A stretch of 5,224 bases of DNA from Clostridium sp. CAG:508 (GCA_000435755.1 FR889106.1:15076-20299), one strand, 5' to 3'. Counted from the stretch's first letter, positions 1-5,175 are shown. Numbers and translations: made by a program. Notes: a model not told the origin generated them from the letters alone.

Positions 1-1
1 T

Positions 2-1171
2 TTCGTTTCTCCATATAATGCGACAGTTATGGAAAAAATAAATGCAGAAGATATGATAATGCTTGGAAAGTTAAATATGGATGAATTTGCAATGGGATCA
101 TCAACAGAATATTCATATTTTCATCCAACAAAAAATCCATGGAACTTAAATAAAGTACCTGGTGGTTCATCAGGAGGAAGTGCAGCAGCTGTTGCAGCAA
201 ATTTGGTACCATGGGCACTAGGCTCAGACACAGGTGGTTCAATTCGTCAACCAGCAAGTTTATGTGGTATTGTAGGACTAAAACCAACTTATGGATTAGT
301 ATCTCGTTATGGATTAGTTGCATTTGCATCTTCACTTGATCAAATAGGACCAATGACTAAAGATGTTAAAGATGCAGCAATTTTATTAAATGTAATTAGT
401 GGACATGATGAAAAAGATACAACTTCAGCAGAAATAGAGAAAAAAGACTATACTAAATGCTTAAAAAATGATGTTAAAGGTTTAAAAATTGGGGTTCCAA
501 AAGAGTATTTTGGAGAAGGAATAAATCCAGAAGTAAAAGCAAAAGTTGAAGAAGCAATTGAAAAATATAAAGAGCTAGGAGCAGAAATAGAAGAATTTAG
601 CCTAGATATTGCAGATTATTCTTTAGCAACATATTATATAATTGCACCAGCAGAGGCAAGTTCAAACTTAGGTAGATTTGATGGAATTCGTTATGGATAC
701 CGTACACCAAATTATACAAATTTAAAAGAATTATTTAAAAATTCAAGAAGTGAAGGATTTGGCTCAGAAGTAAAAAGAAGAATTATATTAGGTACTTATG
801 TATTATCTTCAGGTTACTATGATGCATATTATAAAAAAGCTCAACAAGTTAGAACACTTGTAAAACAAGAATTTAAAAAAGCTTTTGAAAAGTATGATGT
901 AATATTAACACCTACTTCACCAATAGTTGCTTTTGATATTGGTACTAAATTATCAAATCCTATGGAAATGTATTTATCAGATATATGTACAGTTCCTGTG
1001 AATATTGCAGGAGTCCCTGCTATTTCAATACCATGTGGAGTAGATAGCAATAATATGCCAATAGGAATGCAATTAATAGGAAATTATTTTGATGAAGAAA
1101 CTATATTAAATGCAGCATATACTTATGAACAAGCAACAAACTTTAGAAGTAAATATAGACCAAATATCTAA
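2..1171 (+). CDS. gatA: Asp/Glu-tRNA amidotransferase subunit A (GatA), 5'-truncated by the window
   Basis: GatA is the glutaminase subunit of the cytoplasmic GatCAB complex. It hydrolyses glutamine and passes ammonia to GatB, which amidates mischarged Glu-tRNA(Gln) or Asp-tRNA(Asn). The gene enters from outside the window: the frame is open from base 2, and the residues before the first ATG (base 29) read FVSPYNATV, a conserved internal GatA stretch, so that ATG is not the start. About 389 residues are visible against roughly 485 for the family, so about 95 are missing, including the catalytic Lys. Counting from the ATG at 29, the amidase signature is [11 protein letters not shown] (44-54) and [11 protein letters not shown] (65-75). 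The cis-Ser is Ser47 and the nucleophile Ser71, the usual 24 residues apart. Further family motifs are [17 protein letters not shown] and the C-terminal [16 protein letters not shown]. gatB follows after 16 bp, so they are one operon; gatC is expected upstream. No frameshift is seen. Confidence 0.98.
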   Translation, partial: FVSPYNATVMEKINAEDMIMLGKLNMDEFAMGSSTEYSYFHPTKNPWNLNKVPGGSSGGSAAAVAANLVPWALGSDTGGSIRQPASLCGIVGLKPTYGLVSRYGLVAFASSLDQIGPMTKDVKDAAILLNVISGHDEKDTTSAEIEKKDYTKCLKNDVKGLKIGVPKEYFGEGINPEVKAKVEEAIEKYKELGAEIEEFSLDIADYSLATYYIIAPAEASSNLGRFDGIRYGYRTPNYTNLKELFKNSRSEGFGSEVKRRIILGTYVLSSGYYDAYYKKAQQVRTLVKQEFKKAFEKYDVILTPTSPIVAFDIGTKLSNPMEMYLSDICTVPVNIAGVPAISIPCGVDSNNMPIGMQLIGNYFDEETILNAAYTYEQATNFRSKYRPNI

Positions 1172-1187
1172 GTAAAGGAGATTTAAA

Positions 1188-2627
1188 ATGTCAATAGAAG
1201 ATTATGAAGTAGTCATTGGACTAGAAATACATGCTGAACTTTCAACAAAAACAAAGATATTTTGTAACTGTTCTACAGAATTTGGTGCAGAACCAAATAC
1301 ACATGTATGCCCAGTATGTATGGCAATGCCAGGTGCACTTCCTGTATTAAACGAAAAAGTAGTTGAATATGCTGTTAAAGCAGGACTAGCTACAAATTGC
1401 ACAATTTCAAAAGACTCTAAAAATGATAGAAAAAATTATTTTTATCCAGACCTTCCAAAGTCATATCAAATATCACAATTTGATAAACCTCTATGTGAAC
1501 ATGGAAATGTAGAAATTGTATTAGATGGTGAAAAGAAAACTATAGGAATTACAAGAATACATATTGAGGAAGATGCAGGAAAATTAAATCATAATGAATT
1601 TGGAGCTGGAAGCCTAGTAGATTTAAACAGAGCAGGAGTTCCACTAATAGAAATAGTTTCAGAGCCAGATATGCGTTCAGCTAAAGAAGCGGAAGCATAT
1701 ATGAGAAAAATAAAATCTATACTAGAATATATTGAAGTGTCAGATTGTAAAATGCAAGAAGGTTCTTTAAGAGCAGATGTCAATGTTTCTGTTATGAAAA
1801 AAGGAAGTAAAGAGTTTGGAACTCGTACAGAAATGAAAAATATGAGCTCTTTTAGATCAATTGTAAGAGCAATTGAATATGAAGCACAAAGACAAGTTGA
1901 TGTTCTTGAAGATGGTGGAAAAATTGACCAAGAAACTTTAAGATGGGATGATATATCTGGTAAAACATTTTCAATGAGAGACAAAGAAGATGCACAAGAT
2001 TACAGATATTTTCCAGAACCAGATTTAGTAGCAATTAGATTATCAGATGAATATATTCAAAACATAAAAGATAACTTACCAGAATTACCAGAAAGTAGAA
2101 AAGAGCGTTATTTAACAGAATATAATTTATCTGAAAAAGATGCAAGAATGTTGACGGCTTCAAAACATATGTCAGATATGTTTGAAAAAGCATTATCAAT
2201 TTGCAATAATGCAAAAGCAGTAGCAAACTGGTTGCTTTCAGATGTTTCAAGAATATTAAATGAAAAAGAACTTGAACCATCTCAAATTCCATTTACAGCA
2301 GAACAATTAGCAGAAATGATTATGCTAATTGACAAAGGAACAATAAGTTCTGCAATTGGTAAAAAAGTATTAGAAGAATTATTTGAAAATCCAAAAAATC
2401 CTGAAGAAATAGTAAAAGAAAAAGGATGGATACAAATTTCAGATGAGGGAGCTATAAAAGAAATAGTATTAAAAATACTAGAAAATAACCCACAATCTAT
2501 TGCAGACTACAAAGCAGGAAAAGATAGAGCATTAGGATTTTTAGTTGGTCAAGCAATGAAGGAGACTAAGGGAAAGGCTAATCCTCAAATGCTTAATAAG
2601 TTATTCTTAGATGAGTTAAATAAATAA
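1188..2627 (+). CDS. gatB: Asp/Glu-tRNA amidotransferase subunit B (GatB)
   Basis: GatB binds the misacylated tRNA, activates the Glu/Asp side chain with ATP and amidates it with ammonia delivered from GatA. The 479 residues match the full family length. Order of features: GLEIHAEL (11-18), the catalytic-cradle start; a zinc knuckle CxC...CPxC with Cys26, Cys28, Cys41 and Cys44; KNYFYPDLPKSYQISQFD (82-99); the GatB signature VDLNRAGVPLIEIVSEPD (144-161); EGSLRADVNVSV (191-202); the DYRYFPEPDL motif (271-280); then a helical, YqeY-like tail domain (about 320-479) that grips the tRNA elbow, with KGTISSAIGKKV and the terminal GxANPQxxNKL motif. The ATG is preceded by AAAGGAG at 1174-1180 with a 7-nt spacer, just after the gatA stop, so translation of the two is probably coupled. 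The gene is intact and closes the operon. Identification is very secure; whether Gln, Asn or both are made cannot be told from here. Confidence 0.99.
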   Translation: MSIEDYEVVIGLEIHAELSTKTKIFCNCSTEFGAEPNTHVCPVCMAMPGALPVLNEKVVEYAVKAGLATNCTISKDSKNDRKNYFYPDLPKSYQISQFDKPLCEHGNVEIVLDGEKKTIGITRIHIEEDAGKLNHNEFGAGSLVDLNRAGVPLIEIVSEPDMRSAKEAEAYMRKIKSILEYIEVSDCKMQEGSLRADVNVSVMKKGSKEFGTRTEMKNMSSFRSIVRAIEYEAQRQVDVLEDGGKIDQETLRWDDISGKTFSMRDKEDAQDYRYFPEPDLVAIRLSDEYIQNIKDNLPELPESRKERYLTEYNLSEKDARMLTASKHMSDMFEKALSICNNAKAVANWLLSDVSRILNEKELEPSQIPFTAEQLAEMIMLIDKGTISSAIGKKVLEELFENPKNPEEIVKEKGWIQISDEGAIKEIVLKILENNPQSIADYKAGKDRALGFLVGQAMKETKGKANPQMLNKLFLDELNK

Positions 2628-2630
2628 ATG

Positions 2631-2669
2631 AAAAAGGTGAAATTCTTGAATAGAGAATTTCACCTTTTT
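2631..2669. terminator. Bidirectional intrinsic terminator between gatB and the convergent 171-aa gene
   Basis: A perfect inverted repeat (arms 2631-2645 and 2655-2669, plus one T-A pair at 2646/2654) forms a 16-bp stem with a 7-nt loop. The outer arms are A5 and T5, so the 3' side supplies a U-run followed by ATTT on the plus strand; the minus strand reads T5 then CATTTATTT. It starts 4 bp after the gatB stop and ends 12 bp before the stop of the minus-strand gene, as expected of a terminator shared by convergent genes. Confidence 0.88.
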
Positions 2670-2681
2670 ATTTAAGATGTA

Positions 2682-3197
2682 TCAAATAATATCTAAAGTA
2701 CAGATATATTCAGAAAATCTTTTGGACCAGTCACTTAGAGCTTCTTGTGTCTCAAATTTTCCAAGTTCCCAAGAAATAATTTCGAATTTGATGTTTTCAT
2801 CAAAATTAATTTCTTGGTAGTTACAAAGTTTTTCGAGTAAGCAAATAAGTTCTTCTTTTTTGTTTTGAAAATCTTGTTGGTACTTATTAGTTTCGCTATC
2901 CAGTATTTGTGCTCCAGCACATATACAGGTTCTAAAAAAAGCACCAATAATGTGAGTTTTTAAAATTTGAAATTGTCCTCTTTTAATCTCCAATTCATCT
3001 TTTTCATCAAGCTCTCTAATCTTAACATGTCTTTCCCAACCATTTTCAGATTCTTTGTCAATCTTCCATAAAACCAAATAACGTTCTATGCATGAAATGG
3101 CTATTCGAAAGGGTTTTGTAATTTCAAAACAAAAGAATTTTAAATGTAAAAAACAAACAAAGAGTTTAATCCGCAACTTCATAAATACATCTTTCAT
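2682..3197 (-). CDS. Hypothetical cysteine-rich protein, 171 aa
   Basis: I do not recognise this family. The start is well supported: ATG at 3197-3195 with a full AGGAGG at 3205-3210, a 7-nt spacer and a good promoter further upstream. The stop is TGA, 12 bp from a bidirectional terminator. The first 40 residues are rich in Phe, Lys, Leu and Cys (for example KLFVCFLHLKFFCFEI, 11-26); this could be an amphipathic or weakly hydrophobic segment but is not a convincing signal peptide. A second hydrophobic stretch, HIIGAFFRTCICAGAQIL (82-99), carries a CxC. The remainder is charged and probably helical, with Trp44, Trp54, Trp143 and Trp157. Eight cysteines (15, 23, 36, 91, 93, 119, 125, 166) are many for this length, though their spacing does not match a zinc-finger or iron-sulfur pattern that I know. 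A lineage-specific protein or a diverged remnant are both possible. That it is expressed is more certain than any function. Confidence 0.75.
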   Translation of the reverse strand: MKDVFMKLRIKLFVCFLHLKFFCFEITKPFRIAISCIERYLVLWKIDKESENGWERHVKIRELDEKDELEIKRGQFQILKTHIIGAFFRTCICAGAQILDSETNKYQQDFQNKKEELICLLEKLCNYQEINFDENIKFEIISWELGKFETQEALSDWSKRFSEYICTLDII

Positions 3198-3280
3198 AAT
3201 ATTTCCTCCTTACAATTGTTATACGAGAATTTTAAAATACTATTTATCTTTATTTCGCATAGCTACGAATGATAATATAT

Positions 3281-3309
3281 ATAATATCATATTTTTATGT
3301 AAATTTCAA
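3281..3309 (-). promoter_or_regulatory. SigA-type promoter of the 171-aa hypothetical gene
   Basis: Read on the minus strand, TTGAAA (3309-3304), a 17-bp spacer and TATTAT (3286-3281). Transcription would start near 3274, giving a leader of about 77 nt. The -10 lies in an imperfect palindrome (3270-3289, TGATA...TATCA), but the region is so A/T-rich that this may be chance. A 6-bp hairpin (TTCGTA/TGCGAA, 3254-3269) sits in the leader. Confidence 0.65.
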
Positions 3310-3347
3310 TATTTTTGATTTATTACTATATGCTATAAATGTAACTC

Positions 3348-3596
3348 TTAACGTATTTCTGCTTTTATTTTGTTAAATGCAAAGCCGAAGATAATAAATC
3401 CTGCCATGAAAAATAAACTTGTTTTAAATAATGAAAATCCGGCATAATAGATAATAGGATATGTAAATAAAAAATCATATGTTAATAAAATTATACTTGC
3501 GAAAATAATAAGTAAAAAAGAAAATTTTATGCCACGTCTCATTAAATTTGTAATATTTATATCAATATTTTTAAATTCTAATAATAACTTATTCAC
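3348..3596 (-). CDS. Small two-helix membrane protein, 82 aa, GTG start
   Basis: Function not recognised. The protein has a mostly polar, amphipathic N-terminus (1-22) ending in Arg20-Arg21, a first membrane helix at about 23-45, a short turn containing YPIIYYAGF, a second helix at about 51-75 and a short basic end (KIKAEIR). The positive charges at both ends suggest that both termini are cytoplasmic. The start is GTG at 3596-3594, supported by GAGGG at 3604-3608 with a 7-nt spacer; the next in-frame ATG (residue 19) would cut into the segment just before the first helix and is less likely. It lies downstream of rpsT but behind that gene's terminator, so it probably has its own promoter. No terminator is seen after its stop, so its transcript may run into the 171-aa gene 150 bp downstream. 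Real gene likely, role unknown. Confidence 0.75.
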   Translation of the reverse strand: MNKLLLEFKNIDINITNLMRRGIKFSFLLIIFASIILLTYDFLFTYPIIYYAGFSLFKTSLFFMAGFIIFGFAFNKIKAEIR

Positions 3597-3603
3597 TTTA
3601 AAT

Positions 3604-3608
3604 CCCTC
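3604..3608 (-). promoter_or_regulatory. Ribosome binding site that fixes the GTG start of the 82-aa membrane protein
   Basis: GAGGG on the minus strand, 7 nt before GTG. It is the only Shine-Dalgarno-like sequence near the 5' end of this frame and is the main reason for choosing GTG. Confidence 0.65.
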
Positions 3609-3634
3609 ACTTAACTAAAATACATCTTAATTAA

Positions 3635-3663
3635 ATGTTAACATAAATTTAAAAGAAAAACAA
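3635..3663 (-). promoter_or_regulatory. Possible promoter of the 82-aa membrane protein gene
   Basis: On the minus strand, TTGTTT (3663-3658), a 17-bp spacer and TAACAT (3640-3635), with a TG one base upstream of the -10 (extended -10). It lies between the rpsT terminator and the GTG start, where a promoter is needed. Matches are modest in very A/T-rich DNA, so this is tentative. Confidence 0.4.
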
Positions 3664-3677
3664 AGGAAATTTGTACC

Positions 3678-3706
3678 AAAAAAAAGATGCTATTTCTAGC
3701 ATCTTT
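3678..3706 (-). terminator. Intrinsic terminator of rpsT
   Basis: On the minus strand, a perfect 10-bp stem (AAAGATGCTA / TAGCATCTTT) closed by a GAAA tetraloop and followed by a run of eight T (complement of A8 at 3678-3685). It begins about 33 bp after the rpsT stop. Textbook form. Confidence 0.93.
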
Positions 3707-3739
3707 AAATCTTAAAAAACTGTGCACAATTTTCTAAGC

Positions 3740-4006
3740 TTATGCATTCATTGCATTTAATTTTTTTGCCATGTTAGATTTTTTTCTAGCAGCTGTGTTT
3801 TTAACAATAACACCTTTTGTACAAGCTTGATCTACTTTTTTTGTAGCTAGAGCTAATAATTTTGTAGCTTCTTCTTTATTTCCAGCTTCTACAGCTTGTT
3901 CGAATTTTTTAACTGCAGATTTATATCCTGATTTAACCATATTATTTCTAAGAGTTTTCTTTTCAATAACACTAACACGTTTTATTGCTGATTTAATATT
4001 TGGCAT
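3740..4006 (-). CDS. rpsT: 30S ribosomal protein S20
   Basis: S20 is a primary 16S rRNA-binding protein of the small subunit, a three-helix bundle on the 5' domain that also touches helix 44. The 88 residues have the usual length and a very basic composition. The N-terminus [11 protein letters not shown] is the canonical S20 start, followed by [11 protein letters not shown] (16-26), AGNKEEA (41-47) and the C-terminal signature [14 protein letters not shown] (64-77). The last often reads KGVIHKN, so Val68 replaces a common His, a small deviation. The frame stays open to a GTG at 4015-4013, but that GTG is part of the GGAGGTG ribosome binding site; the ATG at 4006-4004 is the start. It is a single-gene unit with its own promoter and terminator. 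E. coli S20 represses its own translation; nothing in this leader shows that directly. Confidence 0.98.
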   Translation of the reverse strand: MPNIKSAIKRVSVIEKKTLRNNMVKSGYKSAVKKFEQAVEAGNKEEATKLLALATKKVDQACTKGVIVKNTAARKKSNMAKKLNAMNA

Positions 4007-4012
4007 GTTTTG

Positions 4013-4019
4013 CACCTCC
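4013..4019 (-). promoter_or_regulatory. Ribosome binding site that fixes the rpsT start
   Basis: GGAGGTG on the minus strand, fully complementary to the 16S rRNA 3' end, with a 6-nt spacer (CAAAAC) to the ATG at 4006. Its last three bases are an in-frame GTG, which would give a false start three codons too early. Confidence 0.93.
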
Positions 4020-4048
4020 CTTTTAAGCGTTCATAAATTGACTAAATA

Positions 4049-4077
4049 ATTATATCACGCAAAAAGCGTTTTGACAA
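4049..4077 (-). promoter_or_regulatory. Strong SigA-type promoter of rpsT
   Basis: On the minus strand, TTGTCA (4077-4072), exactly 17 bp, then TATAAT (4054-4049), preceded by TG as an extended -10. Predicted start is near 4042, giving a leader of about 36 nt. The spacer contains an interrupted palindrome, ACGC-AAAAA-GCGT (4057-4069), and the element AAAACCACTTG (4085-4075) overlaps the -35. A possible second, upstream promoter reads TTGACA (4109-4104), 17 bp, TAAAAC (4086-4081). Confidence 0.88.
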
Positions 4078-4128
4078 GTGGTTTTACCAAATAAAATGTA
4101 AACTGTCAAAAATATTCAAAAAATTACC

Positions 4129-4158
4129 AGTTTAAAAAAATCAAAAAAGTGCATTATA
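4129..4158 (+). promoter_or_regulatory. Candidate sigma-G (forespore) promoter of the SASP gene
   Basis: CATTATA (4152-4158) fits the sigma-G -10 consensus CATWMTA, as I recall it, at all seven positions. AGTTTA (4129-4134), 17 bp upstream, fits the -35 consensus TGHATR at four of six. SASP genes of this type are known sigma-G targets in Bacillus and Clostridium, and no convincing vegetative promoter lies at this position. Predicted start is near 4165, giving a leader of about 60 nt. Confidence 0.65.
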
Positions 4159-4163
4159 AATAA

Positions 4164-4188
4164 TGAAAAAGCAAAAAACGTTTTTTCA
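4164..4188 (+). promoter_or_regulatory. Stem-loop at the predicted 5' end of the SASP mRNA
   Basis: TGAAAAAGC (4164-4172) pairs with GTTTTTTCA (4180-4188) as a 9-bp stem with one G-U pair and a 7-nt A-rich loop. It contains the perfect palindrome A6CGT6 (4173-4186). It begins where transcription from the sigma-G promoter should start and is not followed by a U-run, so it is not a terminator. A 5' mRNA-stabilising hairpin is inferred. Confidence 0.45.
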
Positions 4189-4210
4189 AAAACAAAAACA
4201 ATCACATTCT

Positions 4211-4218
4211 AGGAGGTG
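4211..4218 (+). promoter_or_regulatory. Ribosome binding site that fixes the SASP start
   Basis: AGGAGGTG, a full-length Shine-Dalgarno sequence, 6 nt before the ATG at 4225. Its GTG is in frame with the gene and would give a spurious three-codon extension. The strength suits a very abundant spore protein. Confidence 0.93.
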
Positions 4219-4224
4219 AAAAAT

Positions 4225-4419
4225 ATGACAAATAGCAATAAATCTGTAGTTCCAGAAGCTAAGGAAGCTCTAAACAAATTCAAATATGAAGTTGCTAACG
4301 AAGTTGGTGTTAACTTAAAACAAGGATACAACGGAGATTTATCTTCTAAAGATGCTGGTAGAATCGGTGGTAACATGGTTAGAAAAATGATTCAACAAGC
4401 TGAAAACAATATGAGATAG
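4225..4419 (+). CDS. Alpha/beta-type small acid-soluble spore protein (SASP)
   Basis: These proteins saturate DNA in the forespore, shift it towards an A-like form and protect it from UV and heat; at germination the protease GPR degrades them. The 64-residue product has typical length and both signatures. YEVANEVGV (21-29) contains the GPR site, with expected cleavage after Glu26. GYNGDLSSKDAGRIGGNMV (34-52) followed by RKMI is the DNA-binding C-terminal signature; Ile47 stands where Val is usual. The N-terminus MTNSNKSVVPEAKEAL resembles clostridial members. Start is ATG at 4225, after a full AGGAGGTG; stop is TAG. Codon choice includes more AAC, GGT and GCT than the flanking genes, consistent with high expression. 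It is transcribed away from rpsT under a candidate sigma-G promoter. The family is secure; a specific ssp letter cannot be assigned. Confidence 0.97.
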   Translation: MTNSNKSVVPEAKEALNKFKYEVANEVGVNLKQGYNGDLSSKDAGRIGGNMVRKMIQQAENNMR

Positions 4420-4436
4420 TTTCAAATTGTATTTGA

Positions 4437-4480
4437 TTTGTTGTACTAGAAAAGTTATTCAATTTTTCTAATACAACAAA
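4437..4480 (+). repeat. Long inverted repeat (stem-loop) downstream of the SASP gene
   Basis: Arms 4437-4454 and 4463-4480 pair over 18 positions with one C-A mismatch (4446/4471) and one G-U pair (4454/4463); two further T-A pairs narrow the loop to ATTC (4457-4460). On the plus strand no U-run follows it (A's do), so it is not a standard terminator for the SASP gene, although it lies only 17 bp beyond the stop. It could stabilise the 3' end or act together with the next hairpin. Confidence 0.7.
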
Positions 4481-4512
4481 AAAAGAAGGTGTCATATTAA
4501 GACGCCTTCTTT
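4478..4512 (-). terminator. Intrinsic terminator of hpf, possibly also ending the SASP transcript
   Basis: On the minus strand, AAAGAAGGCGTC (4512-4501) pairs with GACACCTTCTTT (4493-4482): a 12-bp stem with one non-Watson-Crick position, a 7-nt loop, and a run of seven T (complement of 4484-4478). It begins 7 bp after the hpf stop. On the plus strand the trailing bases are only TTTAATGTCTTT, a weak U-tract, so termination of the convergent SASP transcript here would be less efficient. Confidence 0.9.
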
Positions 4513-4519
4513 AATGTCT

Positions 4520-5050
4520 TTAAGCTTCTGGTTCAACTAAACCAAAGTTGCTATTATCTTTTAAACGATAGATTACATTAACTTTTCCAGTTTCAATGTT
4601 TATAAATGTTAAAAATCTGTCTTGAGGTCTTTCTTCTAATTTTAGTTTAGCATCTTCTGGAGAAAGTGGTTTAATATCATAATAAATAGTTTTGATGATT
4701 TCACCTTCAACTACATGTGCTTCAGTTTGTACCATTTCTTTAAGACGAATTGACTCTGTCATATTTTGTTGGTCTTTTTTAGTTTTCATTTTTCTAATTT
4801 GACCTTCCAAAATATCAAGATCTTTATCAATAGAGGCATATAAATCTTTATGCTCTGTTGTTGCTCTAAATCTATCTGTAGGAGTTTTAACCTCCATTTC
4901 TGCTACTTGTAAGCCACCTTCTGTTTTGATAGTTGCAGTTACATCAAAGTCTTCTCCAAAATATTTCACTAATCTTTCTGATTTTTTACCAATATAATCT
5001 TTAATTGCATCTGTTGCTATTAAATCTTTAGACACTATTTTAATGTTCAT
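4520..5050 (-). CDS. hpf: Long-form ribosome hibernation promoting factor (HPF)
   Basis: Long HPF binds the 30S decoding region in slow growth or stress, blocks mRNA and tRNA sites and pairs 70S ribosomes into silent 100S dimers. The product has 176 residues (B. subtilis HPF about 189). The N-terminal S30AE domain spans about 1-95, starting MNIKIVSKDLIATDAIKDYI and ending in the basic helix LEGQIRKMKTKK (81-92). A polar linker follows (about 93-117), then the C-terminal dimerisation domain (about 118-176), with IKPLSPEDAKLKL, FLTFINIETGKVNVIYR and GLVEPEA. Both domains show it is the long form, not a short HPF/YfiA. The frame extends to a TTG at 5068, but this lies before the ribosome binding site; the ATG at 5050-5048 gives the canonical N-terminus. 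Own promoter and terminator make it monocistronic. Confidence 0.97.
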   Translation of the reverse strand: MNIKIVSKDLIATDAIKDYIGKKSERLVKYFGEDFDVTATIKTEGGLQVAEMEVKTPTDRFRATTEHKDLYASIDKDLDILEGQIRKMKTKKDQQNMTESIRLKEMVQTEAHVVEGEIIKTIYYDIKPLSPEDAKLKLEERPQDRFLTFINIETGKVNVIYRLKDNSNFGLVEPEA

Positions 5051-5058
5051 ACTAATCT

Positions 5059-5064
5059 CTCCTT
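5059..5064 (-). promoter_or_regulatory. Ribosome binding site that fixes the hpf start
   Basis: AAGGAG on the minus strand, 8 nt before the ATG at 5050. It lies inside the six-codon in-frame extension that begins at TTG 5068, which makes that upstream start implausible. Confidence 0.88.
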
Positions 5065-5096
5065 CCAAATTTACATATTTTCATTGGCATGACCAT

Positions 5097-5125
5097 ATTA
5101 TATATGTTTTATATTTCTTTTGCAA
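5097..5125 (-). promoter_or_regulatory. SigA-type promoter of hpf
   Basis: On the minus strand, TTGCAA (5125-5120), 17 bp, TATAAT (5102-5097). Predicted start is near 5090, leader about 40 nt. The element AAAACCACTTG (5133-5123), identical to one at the rpsT promoter, overlaps the -35 in the same phase. B. subtilis hpf uses SigB and SigH; no such site is evident to me here. Confidence 0.82.
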
Positions 5126-5145
5126 GTGGTTTTGTAAAATATACA

Positions 5146-5175
5146 TTGACAAGCTCGAAGTTAAAAGAATATAAT
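5146..5175 (+). promoter_or_regulatory. Consensus SigA promoter of the partial gene at the right edge
   Basis: TTGACA (5146-5151), an 18-bp spacer, then TATAAT (5170-5175): both hexamers match consensus perfectly. Predicted start is near 5182, with a short leader of about 26 nt. The -35 lies 20 bp from the -35 of hpf, so the two promoters are back to back and could share a regulator. Confidence 0.87.

Noticed and set aside
27..353. Minus-strand open frame antisense to gatA (Leu/His/Gln-rich)
   Set aside because: It mirrors the gatA coding strand, has low-complexity composition and no ribosome binding site; GatA in the sense frame is unmistakable.
841..1050. Minus-strand open frame antisense to the gatA 3' part
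   Set aside because: It lies wholly within conserved GatA sequence and lacks its own start signals.
1202..2292. Four minus-strand open frames antisense to gatB
   Set aside because: They overlap each other and the conserved gatB frame and have shadow-like composition, so they are not genes.
2735..2947. Second minus-strand frame overlapping the 171-aa gene
   Set aside because: It is in another frame of the same strand without a ribosome binding site; the longer frame has AGGAGG and a promoter.
3088..3318. Plus-strand open frame of 76 codons crossing the start of the 171-aa gene
   Set aside because: It is antisense to a better-supported gene, has no convincing ribosome binding site and its end runs through A/T-rich intergenic DNA.
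3310..3347. A/T-rich inverted repeat after the 82-aa gene as a terminator
   Set aside because: Only six weak A/T pairs with a large loop and no U-run; not credible as a terminator.
4071..4097. Vegetative promoter for the SASP gene (TTGACA, then TAAAAT)
   Set aside because: The spacer is only 15 bp and the leader would be long; the sigma-G-like site is better placed and fits the gene's biology.
4086..4128. Riboswitch or T-box in the rpsT-SASP intergenic region
   Set aside because: No extended conserved structure, T-box-like motif or antiterminator pair is visible; the region is accounted for by promoters and A/T-rich sequence.
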